A DNA stretch of 64,000 bases from Aliivibrio sp. S3MY1 (GTDB lineage Bacteria > Pseudomonadota > Gammaproteobacteria > Enterobacterales > Vibrionaceae): contig NZ_JARACO010000016.1 in NCBI RefSeq assembly GCF_028765575.1, positions 29,362-93,361 of the forward strand, given 5' to 3'. A program made the position numbers and the translations under genes. How positions within the stretch are numbered: the first letter of the stretch is position 1; every line of letters begins with the position of its first letter. Shown here piece after piece: positions 8,864-18,488 of this stretch. The notes beneath the pieces are model-generated. The model did not search any database and was not told the DNA's origin. It saw only the letters and a program-made list of their open reading frames with translations.

Positions 8864-10580
8864 GTTGGATTGTTTGGAATAAACGCGTTAATTCTTCACC
8901 GGCTTGCCCTGCGGGGGTGTTAATTTCCACTAAATGAACCCCCTGCTGTAGACCCTCATTAATTATCGACATCGCACAACTTAATGTTTCAGGCCTATGA
9001 TAGGCCAAACCAAACATCGCAGCGGCATGACTAAACTCTAGCTGATGAGGCATACGGTAGAAATCATCTTTTTTCTTTTCATCAACAGGCAGTAAATCAA
9101 AAATACCCCCACCATCATTATTGATGACCACGATAACGACAGGTTGAGTCGCTTGCTTTAGTAATGCTAATGAATTCAAGTCATAAAGCAGAGATGTGTC
9201 TCCGACTATAGTCAATAATGGATTTTGATTTGCTCGTTGAACACCCACCGCGGTTGCGATTAATCCATCAATGCCTGAAGCACCACGATTGGTATAGCAG
9301 TGTTGTTGATTTAGCTCTCCAACCATATCTAACAAGCGCACAATTAAGCTATTACCTATAAACCAATCACACGATTCAGCCTTCTGGCCTATGGTAAGCG
9401 CAAAGCTTAATTCTGATAGTGTTTCGCTGTGGCATGCCATAGAGCGAGCCAATGCCAATGCATTAAGAGAGGCCACCTTTAAAGACTCACTCCACAATAG
9501 AGAAGGTGCGTGATCAAAGAAGCAATCTCGCTCGGTTAAGCTTTCAGTATGAGTCTGGCACCATGCTGTAATATCTGCACGATAGCGAACATGAGAATGG
9601 CAACGGGCATCAAGTAGTTCAAAGTGTGGGTCAACCAAGTAGTAATCTTGTTGATATTTATCTAGCCATGCACTTAAGCGTTTAGACACGAGACGTGCAC
9701 CAAACTGAAGTACACACTCAATATCGGCAAGTAATTCAATACAGGCTGTATTCTGTAACCATAAATCGTAATGCGCCCATGATGAGTAATAACCTGATTG
9801 TGGATCAGCCAACACTGGCCATCCTAATTCTTGCGCTAATTTCGCTGCGATTTGCGCCTCTTCTAACGTAACGTTACCGATAATCACAATGCCTTTCTTC
9901 TGGGCTGTTTTCATCCATTGAGGTGATACGGTCACAACTGAAGAATAACGAGATTGTTGAATATAGGTTGAGAATGCGTCTTTCCATTCTTGAATAGGCA
10001 CAAGATAATCTCGCACAAGATCATTATCTTTGTTGCCATAAAATGGCTCTGGAAAAGGACAGTTAATATGAATAGCTCCACCCTGCTCTTGCTGAGCAAA
10101 GCAAGCTTGATCTAATCGACTTAATAACCACTGGGCTGAAATATTAATGCTTGGGGATGGCAGTAGAAGAGAGTGACAAACATGAGATGAGAATATGCCT
10201 TGCTGATTAATCGCTTGATTTGCACCACAGTTAATCAATTCAATGGGACGATCTGCTGTAAGCAATATTAACTTCTCTTTGGTTAACCCTGATTCAGCAA
10301 CCGCAGGCAACAAATTAGCAACTGCCGTTCCTGATGTCACTATCACCGCAACGGATTCTTTTGATGCTTTAGCAATACCAAGAGCAAGAAAACCCAAGCC
10401 CCGCTCATCAAAATGAGTATGGATCGATAAATGTTGATGCTCTGAAGCCGCAAGCGTTAATGGCGTTGAGCGCGATCCCGGAGCAATACAAACATGCTTC
10501 ACTCCATTTCGAACTAACTCTTCAATAATTAACTCAGCCCAAACTTGGTTTAACATTACTTGCTGCTCTGGTTGCATCAT
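8847..10580 (-). CDS. menD: SEPHCHC synthase MenD
   Basis: A ThDP-dependent enzyme that joins 2-oxoglutarate to isochorismate, the committed step to menaquinone. I place the start at the ATG at 10580 (577 residues, MMQPEQQVMLNQ), which shares bases with the menF stop codon (ATGA overlap); the open frame to 10673 lies inside menF. Visible motifs are CIAPGSRSTPLT, FDERGLGFLALG, VTSGTAVANLLPAVAES and the C-terminal ThDP/metal site GDTSLLYDLNSLALL with NNDGGGIFDLLP. The length fits E. coli MenD (556). Confidence 0.95.
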   Translation of the reverse strand: MMQPEQQVMLNQVWAELIIEELVRNGVKHVCIAPGSRSTPLTLAASEHQHLSIHTHFDERGLGFLALGIAKASKESVAVIVTSGTAVANLLPAVAESGLTKEKLILLTADRPIELINCGANQAINQQGIFSSHVCHSLLLPSPSINISAQWLLSRLDQACFAQQEQGGAIHINCPFPEPFYGNKDNDLVRDYLVPIQEWKDAFSTYIQQSRYSSVVTVSPQWMKTAQKKGIVIIGNVTLEEAQIAAKLAQELGWPVLADPQSGYYSSWAHYDLWLQNTACIELLADIECVLQFGARLVSKRLSAWLDKYQQDYYLVDPHFELLDARCHSHVRYRADITAWCQTHTESLTERDCFFDHAPSLLWSESLKVASLNALALARSMACHSETLSELSFALTIGQKAESCDWFIGNSLIVRLLDMVGELNQQHCYTNRGASGIDGLIATAVGVQRANQNPLLTIVGDTSLLYDLNSLALLKQATQPVVIVVINNDGGGIFDLLPVDEKKKDDFYRMPHQLEFSHAAAMFGLAYHRPETLSCAMSIINEGLQQGVHLVEINTPAGQAGEELTRLFQTIQHATLF

Positions 10581-11899
10581 GCGACTTGCGACTCCTTGAT
10601 CTCTACATTCACGGTAGGATCCGATTCTAATAAGGTACACAGAGTTGAGGTTTTTTTGTCTAACTCTTCCCATTCACTGCTTGGTTCAGAGCCAGGTACA
10701 ATCCCTGCCCCTGCAAATAGGTGCAATTTATTACCCATAACTAATGCGCTACGAATAGCGACACAAAATTCGCTACGCTGCTGACTTAAAAAACCGATAG
10801 CGCCACTATACCAACCACGGGCAAACGGTTCATTGTCGATAATAAAATCCAACGCCGACATACGAGGTAAACCTGCAATGGCTGCGGTTGGTTGTAAATT
10901 ATCTAATAATTGTGAATCATTGCAATCTGAATTTATTTCAGCTGAAATTGGACGTTTCAAGTGTTGAACTTTACGTAACTTCACGAGTTCTGAGCTTTCC
11001 GCTACCGTCATTGATAAGCTAAATTTAGATAAGCGATTGATAATATCATCGACGACAAGACGGTTTTCATATTGATTTTTCTTATCTGCAATAAGCCAAG
11101 AAGCGAGTTGGTTATCTTCTTCTTCATCATGACCACGGCCAATGGTTCCTGCTAAAGCCTCTGTTTTTAAAGCATAACCATTACGTACATACAAACGCTC
11201 TGGTGTTGAACCAATAAAACAGTGTTCACTATCTAACGCCATCATAAAATGAAAGCTATGGCTGTTAGCTTTACGACTCGATTTTAAAAATTGAGCAGAC
11301 GATAAGTCTTGATCAAGCGTTAATGTCGTTTTACGCGCAAGAACCACTTTCTCAAACTGCTTGTTTGAAATAGCGATCAACGCTTTATTGACCATATTGG
11401 TCCAATCGGCTTTTTCTGGCGTGTTAATGCGTTGAGTCACTCGACAATGTAATTCTGATAATGACGAAAAATGCTCGACAAGTTTACCTAGTGTAGATAG
11501 CAGGCGAGAATTATCGTCTGATAGATTCACCATGATCTGCCAAGAGGAGGCTAAACGGCTGATTTCTACTTGCGGTAAAAAGAAAAAAGACGACATACAA
11601 CGTCGATTACGTTCGGTGCGGCCATCAAAAGAGCGTCCCCCCCAGATACGTTGCTGCGGTGCTAACACTTTTTGTGCAGCACTTGGGTCAGTAAAAGTCT
11701 TCACTTGCCCCACAACCGCGACTTCTTCTTGGCTATCTCGAGACTGCCAATAAAACTTAGGGTATACCGGCTGAGCTTCTAGCCAGTCAATCAGTTGGTC
11801 ACCAATAGACCAATCCAATTCAAGGCAAATAGTATGGGATGTCGTTGCCTGCATAATTTGATGACGAATCGATTCAATGGCATTTTGAAAAGTGGACAA
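10577..11899 (-). CDS. menF: Isochorismate synthase MenF
   Basis: A 440-residue chorismate-binding enzyme that converts chorismate to isochorismate. The C-terminal catalytic half shows FEKVVLARKTTL, FIGSTPERLYVR, EALAGTIGRG, the PTAAIAGLPRM segment and the final AGAGIVPGSEPSSEWEELDKK signature. The ATG at 11899 is preceded by a strong AAGAGAGG site. It is the first gene of the leftward men operon; its stop overlaps menD. The promoter must lie in the 382-bp gap to alaA. Confidence 0.95.
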   Translation of the reverse strand: MSTFQNAIESIRHQIMQATTSHTICLELDWSIGDQLIDWLEAQPVYPKFYWQSRDSQEEVAVVGQVKTFTDPSAAQKVLAPQQRIWGGRSFDGRTERNRRCMSSFFFLPQVEISRLASSWQIMVNLSDDNSRLLSTLGKLVEHFSSLSELHCRVTQRINTPEKADWTNMVNKALIAISNKQFEKVVLARKTTLTLDQDLSSAQFLKSSRKANSHSFHFMMALDSEHCFIGSTPERLYVRNGYALKTEALAGTIGRGHDEEEDNQLASWLIADKKNQYENRLVVDDIINRLSKFSLSMTVAESSELVKLRKVQHLKRPISAEINSDCNDSQLLDNLQPTAAIAGLPRMSALDFIIDNEPFARGWYSGAIGFLSQQRSEFCVAIRSALVMGNKLHLFAGAGIVPGSEPSSEWEELDKKTSTLCTLLESDPTVNVEIKESQVA

Positions 11900-12281
11900 A
11901 TTAACCTCTCTTGATCGTTTTCAGCCATCATGGCAACCGTATTGCACAAGCGGAATTGCTTGCTATTTCCTTGTATGAATTAGTTATTCTAGCAAAAGGT
12001 TTGAAAATAAAAAATAATTCACATCAATTGTATGTCTAAAAAATAAAACTATTATCAAATTTTGCTTATTTATGTAAATCTAAAACAATATGAACGTCCC
12101 TTTATTGCACAGATATTAGCCAACACGGTTCATTTCCAACATAAATGGAAAAAGTCTCTTTATCAGTAGTAAATATTGCCGATGCGAATTTTGCGTGATT
12201 ATTTTCTAAAAATTGTTTCTCAGTCCCCTAGAAATAGTGTAATTTGATTCTATAACGTATTTTTTTCATCAGGGTTTCACC
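11900..12281. promoter_or_regulatory. 382-bp divergent intergenic region between menF and alaA
   Basis: Very AT-rich, with no open frame of note on either strand. It must hold the promoters for the menaquinone operon (leftward) and alaA (rightward). I see AT-rich -10-like stretches but no operator I can name with confidence, and no clear RNA gene. Confidence 0.6.
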
Positions 12282-13496
12282 ATGCAAAATATTGGAATGT
12301 CATCAAAACTTAGCAGTGTATGCTACGACATCCGCGGTCCAGTTCTTAAACATGCTAAAAGAATGGAAGAAGAAGGTCACAAAATTCTTAAACTAAACAT
12401 TGGGAATCCCGCCCCATTTGGCTTTGACGCCCCTGATGAAATCCTAGTTGATGTGATTAAAAACCTGCCAACGTCGCAAGGTTACTGTGATTCAAAAGGT
12501 ATCTACTCTGCTCGTAAAGCGGTAGTTCAGCATTATCAACGTCGTGGTCTATTGGATTTAGATGTAGAAGATGTCTACATCGGTAATGGGGCTTCAGAGC
12601 TTATCGTAATGGCAATGCAGGCATTATTGAATAATGGTGACGAAATGCTAGTGCCTGCACCTGACTATCCATTATGGACGGCATCAGTGGCTCTTTCTGG
12701 TGGTAAACCCGTTCATTATCTATGTGATGAAGGTGCAGATTGGTATCCAGATCTTGATGACATTAAAAAGAAGATCACCCCTAATACTAAAGGTATTGTA
12801 CTAATCAACCCGAATAACCCAACGGGTGCGGTGTATAGTCGTGATTTCTTACTACAAGTCGTTGAGATTGCGCGTCAAAATAACCTAATCATCTTTGCTG
12901 ATGAAATTTATGACAAAGTACTTTATGACGGTGCTGTTCATACAACATTAGCAACACTGGCACCTGATCTTTTAACGGTGACGTTTAACGGTCTATCAAA
13001 AGCGTACCGTGTGTGTGGTTTCCGTGGTGGCTGGATGTTCTTGAATGGTCCTAAAGATCACGCTCAAGGCTATATTGCTGGTTTAGATATGCTGGCTTCA
13101 ATGCGTTTGTGTGCCAACGTGCCAATGCAACACGCGATTCAAACTGCGCTAGGTGGTTATCAAAGCATTAATGAGCTTCTGCTTCCGGGTGGTCGTTTGT
13201 TAGAGCAACGTGATAAAGCGTATGACTTAATCACTCAAATCCCTGGCGTAAGTTGTGTGAAACCAAAAGGGGCAATGTACTTGTTCCCTAAACTTGATCC
13301 TAAGATGTACAAGATTAAAGATGATCAGAAGTTTGTTCTAGATTTCTTAATCAAAGAAAAAGTACTGTTAGTTCAAGGTACTGGCTTTAACTGGCCAAAA
13401 CCCGATCACTTCCGCATCGTAACACTGCCTCGTGTTGACGATTTAGAAACGGCAATTGGTCGTCTAGAGCGCTTCTTACATACTTATAAGCAGTAA
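12282..13496 (+). CDS. alaA: Glutamate-pyruvate (alanine) aminotransferase AlaA
   Basis: A 404-residue class I PLP aminotransferase that makes alanine from pyruvate and glutamate. It is nearly colinear with E. coli AlaA (YfbQ): SSKLSSVCYDIRGPVLK at the N-terminus, LNIGNPAPFGFDAPDE, INPNNPTGAVYS, FADEIYDKVLYD, the PLP lysine in NGLSKAYRVCGFRGGWM, and the C-terminal FRIVTLPRVDDL. The ATG at 12282 follows CAGGGTTTCACC. It is a single-gene unit closed by a strong terminator. Confidence 0.95.
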   Translation: MQNIGMSSKLSSVCYDIRGPVLKHAKRMEEEGHKILKLNIGNPAPFGFDAPDEILVDVIKNLPTSQGYCDSKGIYSARKAVVQHYQRRGLLDLDVEDVYIGNGASELIVMAMQALLNNGDEMLVPAPDYPLWTASVALSGGKPVHYLCDEGADWYPDLDDIKKKITPNTKGIVLINPNNPTGAVYSRDFLLQVVEIARQNNLIIFADEIYDKVLYDGAVHTTLATLAPDLLTVTFNGLSKAYRVCGFRGGWMFLNGPKDHAQGYIAGLDMLASMRLCANVPMQHAIQTALGGYQSINELLLPGGRLLEQRDKAYDLITQIPGVSCVKPKGAMYLFPKLDPKMYKIKDDQKFVLDFLIKEKVLLVQGTGFNWPKPDHFRIVTLPRVDDLETAIGRLERFLHTYKQ

Positions 13497-13535
13497 TTGC
13501 TCTAATATCAATCACGCGAATATAAAATGAAAAAC

Positions 13536-13563
13536 AAAGCCTGCTTAATTTGCAGGCTTTTTA
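13536..13563 (+). terminator. Rho-independent terminator of alaA
   Basis: A perfect 9-bp stem AAAGCCTGC/GCAGGCTTT (13536-13544 and 13552-13560) with a 7-nt loop and a T-rich tail. The AT-rich ends let it work in both directions, which suits the convergent AraC gene at 13590. Confidence 0.9.
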
Positions 13564-13589
13564 TATTAAGAGTATCTAATATTATAACG

Positions 13590-14474
13590 TCAAGTAACAC
13601 ACCCTTTAGGCGTCATATTAAAATGGCGTTTAAACTCTCGGCTAAATTGTGATGTACTGGTATAGCCTACAGAATGAGCAGCATCATTAACACGTCGACC
13701 TTCTAGCTGGATCAACTCTTTGGCTTTATTCAAACGCACTTTTTTCAAATACTGCAGTGGCGACTCTAACGTGACTTTACGAAACGCCGAATGAAACGCT
13801 GACACACTCATATTGGCTTCTTCGGCTAATTTTTGTACGGTTAATCCATCCGCATACGATCGGTGCATTTTATTCATCGCTTTAGCGACTCTCGCATATT
13901 GCCCATCATGGTGCGCTAAATTAAATAATACATGCCCTTCACTCCCAGTAAGAACTCGATATACAATTTCATGTAATAAGGATTCACCGAGTAACTTTGT
14001 ATCAAGATCACTATGTAATGCCAACATTAAACGCTTGCAACTATCAAGCATGTCATTAGCCATTTTTACTGATGTAAGACCAAAGCCATCTTGATTTGAT
14101 TTTACCGGCGATTGAAAATTAGCGGCCTCAAGCTCATTAACTAGACGGTGAAGTAAGGTTGGATCAACATTAATCGTCAAACCTAATAATGGAGCATCAT
14201 CTTCAGGAAAAGCTTCACACTCTAATGGCATGGGAACACCAACAACCAGATAATCATCAGGTCCATAATGAACGGGCTGATTACCAATATGAATGTGTTT
14301 ATGCCCTTTTCCCATCACAATAATGCCCGATTGATAAACAAACGGCTGTCGTTGATTTCCTTTACTGCTACGATAAAACCACACATTAGGTATTGCTGTT
14401 TCTCTAATTCCTTCCAGATCATTAAAGCCATAACGATCGGCATAGCTTTGCATTAAATCACCCAAAGAATTCAT
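13590..14474 (-). CDS. AraC-family regulator, YqhC-like
   Basis: A 294-residue regulator. The N-terminal half (residues 20-165) matches the AraC_N type (PF06719): FYRSSKGNQRQPFVYQSGIIVMGKGHKHIHIG and VGVPMPLECE. The C-terminal 100 residues hold two helix-turn-helices (LTVQKLAEEANMSVSAFHSAFRKVTLESPLQYLKKVRL and VNDAAHSVGYTSTSQFSREFKRHF). The ATG follows AAAGGAACGCTG. It is transcribed divergently from a YqhD-type alcohol dehydrogenase, as in E. coli, where YqhC activates yqhD in response to aldehydes; the same role here is an inference from family and layout. Confidence 0.85.
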   Translation of the reverse strand: MNSLGDLMQSYADRYGFNDLEGIRETAIPNVWFYRSSKGNQRQPFVYQSGIIVMGKGHKHIHIGNQPVHYGPDDYLVVGVPMPLECEAFPEDDAPLLGLTINVDPTLLHRLVNELEAANFQSPVKSNQDGFGLTSVKMANDMLDSCKRLMLALHSDLDTKLLGESLLHEIVYRVLTGSEGHVLFNLAHHDGQYARVAKAMNKMHRSYADGLTVQKLAEEANMSVSAFHSAFRKVTLESPLQYLKKVRLNKAKELIQLEGRRVNDAAHSVGYTSTSQFSREFKRHFNMTPKGCVT

Positions 14475-14669
14475 CAGCGTTCCTTTATCTAATCAAGATC
14501 ACATCTATTAGTTTCTTTTTTGAAAATACAGCCAATTGTAGAAATAGGCAATAAAAATCCATAAATCCACCTTACTAAAGCAACAATTGAATACTAATAT
14601 GCACTTATTGAAACAATAAATTCTGTATTAAACAGAATGTTCACCTTTTGGAATAAATGAGGTATAGCA

Positions 14670-15818
14670 ATGAAATTCTCTTACGTTAACCCTACACAAA
14701 TCCATTTTGGCCAAGGTCAAATTGCAGCAATCGCTACATCAATCCCACAGGACCAAAAAGTATTAGTCATTTATGGCGGTGGTTCAATTAAAACAAATGG
14801 TGTTTATGACCAAGTGGTTGCAGCACTTTCTGACCATTCTTGGATTGAGTTTTCAGGCGTTGAGCCAAACCCAACGGTAGAGACATTGGACAAAGCAGTT
14901 GCTATCGTTAAAGCAGAAAATGTAGATTATATTCTTGCTGTGGGTGGTGGTTCTGTTATTGATGGATCTAAGTACGTTGCTGCAGCAGCAAAATATGACG
15001 GCAACGGTTGGGATATCCTACTTGGTCAGCACACAGTGACAGAAGCTGTGCCATTGGGCGCGATTTTAACACTACCTGCGACAGGCTCTGAGTCTAACTC
15101 TGGTGCGGTAATTACTCAAAAATCGACACAAACTAAAATGGCATTTATGTCATCTTATGTTCAACCTAAGTTTGCAGTTCTTGATCCGGATTCAATGAAA
15201 ACATTGCCTGAACGTCAACTGATTAATGGTTTAGTTGATGCTTGGGTTCATACTTGCGAGCAGTACTTAACAACGCCTGTAGGTGCGATGGTACAAGATG
15301 GCTATGCTGAGACACTACTGCGTAATTTATTAACGCTTGGTGCTCAATACGACAATCGTGACAATAATGAGTGGCGCTCAAACCTAATGTGGACAGCCAA
15401 CCAAGCATTAAATGGCTTAATTGGTCTTGGTGTTCCTCAAGATTGGGCTACACATATGCTTGGCCACGAACTAACTGCGCTTTATCATGTCGATCACGCT
15501 CGTTCTTTATCTATCATTCAGCCATCTTTACTTCGTAATCAAATCGAAGCAAAACGCGCTAAACTAGAACAAATGGGTAAAAACGTCTTTGGTTTAGACG
15601 CTTCTGATGATTTAGCAGAGCGCACAATCATTGAAATCGAAAACTTCTACCATAGCCTGAACTCTCCAACAGAGTTAACTGAGCACGGTGATGATAAAGC
15701 AGCAGCCATTGATGCGATCATCAAACAACTTGAAGCTCATGGAATGGTTGCTCTAGGTGAACATCAAGCGATTACTCTTGAAGTATCTCGTGAAATCCTA
15801 GAAGACGCGGTGAAGTAA
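14670..15818 (+). CDS. YqhD-like NADPH-dependent aldehyde reductase (iron-containing alcohol dehydrogenase)
   Basis: A 382-residue group III metal-dependent alcohol dehydrogenase, which in E. coli (YqhD) reduces short aldehydes with NADPH. The cofactor loop GGGSVIDGSKYVAAA, the TLPATGSESNSGAVI segment, and the metal ligands in LVDAWVHTCEQY (Asp, His), MLGHELTALYHVDHA (two His) are intact. It begins with FSYVNPTQIHFGQGQI, typical of the family. The ATG follows AATGAGGTATAGCA. The divergent yqhC-like regulator is 195 bp away. Confidence 0.92.
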   Translation: MKFSYVNPTQIHFGQGQIAAIATSIPQDQKVLVIYGGGSIKTNGVYDQVVAALSDHSWIEFSGVEPNPTVETLDKAVAIVKAENVDYILAVGGGSVIDGSKYVAAAAKYDGNGWDILLGQHTVTEAVPLGAILTLPATGSESNSGAVITQKSTQTKMAFMSSYVQPKFAVLDPDSMKTLPERQLINGLVDAWVHTCEQYLTTPVGAMVQDGYAETLLRNLLTLGAQYDNRDNNEWRSNLMWTANQALNGLIGLGVPQDWATHMLGHELTALYHVDHARSLSIIQPSLLRNQIEAKRAKLEQMGKNVFGLDASDDLAERTIIEIENFYHSLNSPTELTEHGDDKAAAIDAIIKQLEAHGMVALGEHQAITLEVSREILEDAVK

Positions 15819-15850
15819 TATCTCTTCTTTATAAAAAAAGATACTAAATA

Positions 15851-15899
15851 AAAAGCCGATTCAGCATAACAGTGATGTTTTCTGAATCGGCTTTTTTTA
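15851..15899. terminator. Bidirectional terminator between the yqhD-like gene and the DMT exporter
   Basis: A perfect 14-bp stem (15851-15864 with 15882-15895) around a 17-nt loop, with A-tract on the left and T-tract on the right, serving both convergent genes. Confidence 0.9.
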
Positions 15900-15927
15900 T
15901 TCTTAATGGACTTAAATGGTTGCTAGA

Positions 15928-16812
15928 TTACTTAATTACAAGCTTCTTTCTTCGCTCCCACTGCGTTATAAAGGCAACAGAAGCAATGATGATTGCAGCT
16001 CCTAACCACAGTCGTCCTGGTGGTGCCCAACCAAAGACTACCCAACCAGCTAATACATTCAAGGGTAATTTAGCATGATCAAACGGCTGCACAAACGACG
16101 CATCAGCAACAGCGTATGCTTTTACGATAGCCCATTGAGCCAATGCCGTCATTACACCTGCACCAAATAGTAATAGCCACACATTCATGCCACTTGGTGT
16201 TTGCCAATCTGGTAGCGCCAACAAGATATTAAATGGTGTGATAAGAACCAGAAGATAAACCACCATGGTTGATGGTGAATCATGTGCCGACATTTTCTTC
16301 ACCATTAGTGAATAACACGCCCAAAAGAACGCCGCACCAACAGGTAATAATGTGGCCCATGTAAAGCTATCAGCCCATGGTTCAAGAATGATCATCGCCC
16401 CGACAAAACCAGCCAATGTTGCACACCAACGAGCCGCACCCACTTTCTCTTTTAAAAATAAACCAGAGCCAATAGTCGCAAATAAAGGAGAGGTCATTAA
16501 CAGTGCGATGCCTTGCCAAATCGGAACAGGGTAAGCTAATGCCCACAACCAAAGTTGGATACCAATTACGGATAAAAATACACGCAACGCATGCATGCCA
16601 AAATGTTCCGTTCGAAGAGAATTACGCAGCCCTAACGTGCGTAAATAAGGCAAGATGACGATCAACGCAATCCCATATTGAACTAAAGCAACCATCGTTG
16701 ATGGAAGACCAAAATTCATACTGACGTATTGAGCAATACTGTTAACAATCGCAAAGGCAAGACCTGCGGTTAACATCCAAGAAGCGCCTTGGACTGGTTG
16801 ATGCTGAGACAT
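15928..16812 (-). CDS. DMT-superfamily (EamA/RhaT) permease
   Basis: Starting from the ATG at 16812 (294 residues, MSQHQPVQGASW), there are ten hydrophobic segments in two EamA repeats, e.g. WMLTAGLAFAIVNSIAQYV, TMVALVQYGIALIVILPYL and ATLAGFVGAMIILEPW, closing with a basic cytoplasmic tail. The ORF can be read three codons further to a TTG at 16821 but nothing supports that. Substrates of such ten-helix exporters cannot be told from sequence. It ends at the bidirectional terminator shared with the yqhD-like gene. Confidence 0.85.
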   Translation of the reverse strand: MSQHQPVQGASWMLTAGLAFAIVNSIAQYVSMNFGLPSTMVALVQYGIALIVILPYLRTLGLRNSLRTEHFGMHALRVFLSVIGIQLWLWALAYPVPIWQGIALLMTSPLFATIGSGLFLKEKVGAARWCATLAGFVGAMIILEPWADSFTWATLLPVGAAFFWACYSLMVKKMSAHDSPSTMVVYLLVLITPFNILLALPDWQTPSGMNVWLLLFGAGVMTALAQWAIVKAYAVADASFVQPFDHAKLPLNVLAGWVVFGWAPPGRLWLGAAIIIASVAFITQWERRKKLVIK

Positions 16813-16829
16813 AAAGAGCAATTCACATT

Positions 16830-16868
16830 AAAAAAGGGAAACAAATCATACGACTGTTCCCCCCTTTT
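16830..16868 (-). terminator. Probable terminator between the aldehyde dehydrogenase and the DMT permease genes
   Basis: On the leftward RNA, AAAAGGG pairs with CCCUUUU around a longer loop, ending in a U-tract (16836-16830). The stem is short, so confidence is moderate. Confidence 0.45.
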
Positions 16869-16920
16869 GCCAACCGATAAGCCCTAACAATCACATATAA
16901 ACAGAGCTTATTAGTTATGA

Positions 16921-18318
16921 TTAGCTCATAAACTTACGACTTAGAATTTTTAGCATCCATTTTTTGTGTTTTAGCAGCAATCTTGCTCTTGGTAACCAAT
17001 GTGGTGTATTCAATATGGTTTTAGCATGAGAGAAGGTTTGAAAGCCTTCAATGCCATGGTAACGCCCTATACCTGAATCGCCGATGCCTCCAAAAGGGGC
17101 ATCATCGGCAGCCACATGCATTATGGTGTCATTAACGGCTAAGCCACCACTGTGTGTTTTCTGACTAATGTCTTTAACCAACTGTTTATCTAATGACATC
17201 ACATATAATGCTAATGGGCGCGGACGTGCCTGAATATAACTCAAGGCTTCTTCTATATCGTCATAGCCCATAATTGGCAATATCGGCCCAAAAATTTCTT
17301 CTTGCATCACTCGCATATCGTCAGTTACGTTCGTGAGTAAACGCGGTAAGAATGAACGTCCGTCTATTTTCTCAACATCGCCAATCGCCGTAATTATGGC
17401 TCCCTTCTCTTGGGCATCATCGAGGTAGCTATTTAAACGATCATATTGAGTTTGATTTATAATATGGCTGTATTCTCGTCGTCCTTTTTTCTTAGGAAAA
17501 GCCTGTAAAAATCGACGAGAATAAAGCGAGATAAAGTCATCTACTCGCTTTTTAGGAACAAAGACATAATCAGGCGCAACACAAATTTGGCCCGCATTCA
17601 TCGACTTGCCAAGCATAATCGCATCTACCGCTGAAGTTAAATTGGCATCTTCTGCGATGATCACTGGCGATTTACCACCTAGCTCAAGAGTCACTGGTGT
17701 CAGATTTTTAGCCGCGGCACTAGCGACTAGCTTACCGACTTGAGTTGAGCCAGTGAATAATAGATGGTTAAAAGGCAATTGCGAGAACTCTGCCGCGACA
17801 CAACCTTCCCCTTCTATAAGGCAAACATGCTCAGAGAGATCCGAAAATACACGACGAAGGATTTGATTTGTTTCAGGGGAGTGTTCACTCAACTTCACCA
17901 TGACACGGTTTCCCGCAGCTATCGCTGTCACAATTGGAGCAATACTTAAATATATCGGAAAGTTCCACGGAACAATCACACCCACCACGCCTAGCGGTTG
18001 ATAACACACCGACACCTTAGAGGGAGAAAGCAGCAAGCCTGCATGACGTTTTTTTATTTTCAGCCATTTAGGTAGTTGCTTACGCGTATAATTGATATGT
18101 TGAATAGAAGGCATTAAATCACAAATGGTGGAATCAAAATGGCTTCGAAAACCATAATCATTTTCTAATGCAGATACCAAAGCGCCTTTTTCAGTTAAAA
18201 GTGCCGTTTTTAACCTGTTCAATAACGCTAGTCGCTCATCTTTTGAAGGATAAGGCGAGGCTTGATAGGTTTGTTGCAGCAGTTCAAATTCATCCGATAA
18301 ATTAACGACACTACTCAT
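16921..18318 (-). CDS. Coniferyl-aldehyde-dehydrogenase-like aldehyde dehydrogenase
   Basis: I prefer the ATG at 18318 (465 residues, MSSVVNLSDEFELL), since the extra 15 codons to 18363 have no homology to the family. It is a NAD(P)-dependent ALDH with PWNFPIYLSIAPIVTAIAAGNRVMVKLSE (cofactor), FTGSTQVGK, the general base in TLELGGKSPVI and the catalytic Cys in NAGQICVAPDY. The short form and the basic C-terminus (LLLKHKKWMLKILSRKFMS) match the coniferyl aldehyde dehydrogenase/fatty-aldehyde branch, which often associates with the membrane. It diverges from the dGTPase gene. Confidence 0.88.
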   Translation of the reverse strand: MSSVVNLSDEFELLQQTYQASPYPSKDERLALLNRLKTALLTEKGALVSALENDYGFRSHFDSTICDLMPSIQHINYTRKQLPKWLKIKKRHAGLLLSPSKVSVCYQPLGVVGVIVPWNFPIYLSIAPIVTAIAAGNRVMVKLSEHSPETNQILRRVFSDLSEHVCLIEGEGCVAAEFSQLPFNHLLFTGSTQVGKLVASAAAKNLTPVTLELGGKSPVIIAEDANLTSAVDAIMLGKSMNAGQICVAPDYVFVPKKRVDDFISLYSRRFLQAFPKKKGRREYSHIINQTQYDRLNSYLDDAQEKGAIITAIGDVEKIDGRSFLPRLLTNVTDDMRVMQEEIFGPILPIMGYDDIEEALSYIQARPRPLALYVMSLDKQLVKDISQKTHSGGLAVNDTIMHVAADDAPFGGIGDSGIGRYHGIEGFQTFSHAKTILNTPHWLPRARLLLKHKKWMLKILSRKFMS

Positions 18319-18488
18319 GAGTTTATTCCATTCAACAAAGTGAACGTTAGTATAACAACCCATCTTAATGAACTAAATAACTCTAATTTAAGCGTGTGTT
18401 CTTGCTCTCTTTTTTAAATAACTCATTGATCTTTTTGTAACAAAGCTGTAATGATATATCAGTAGCAATAACTTCGAGAACAACAATA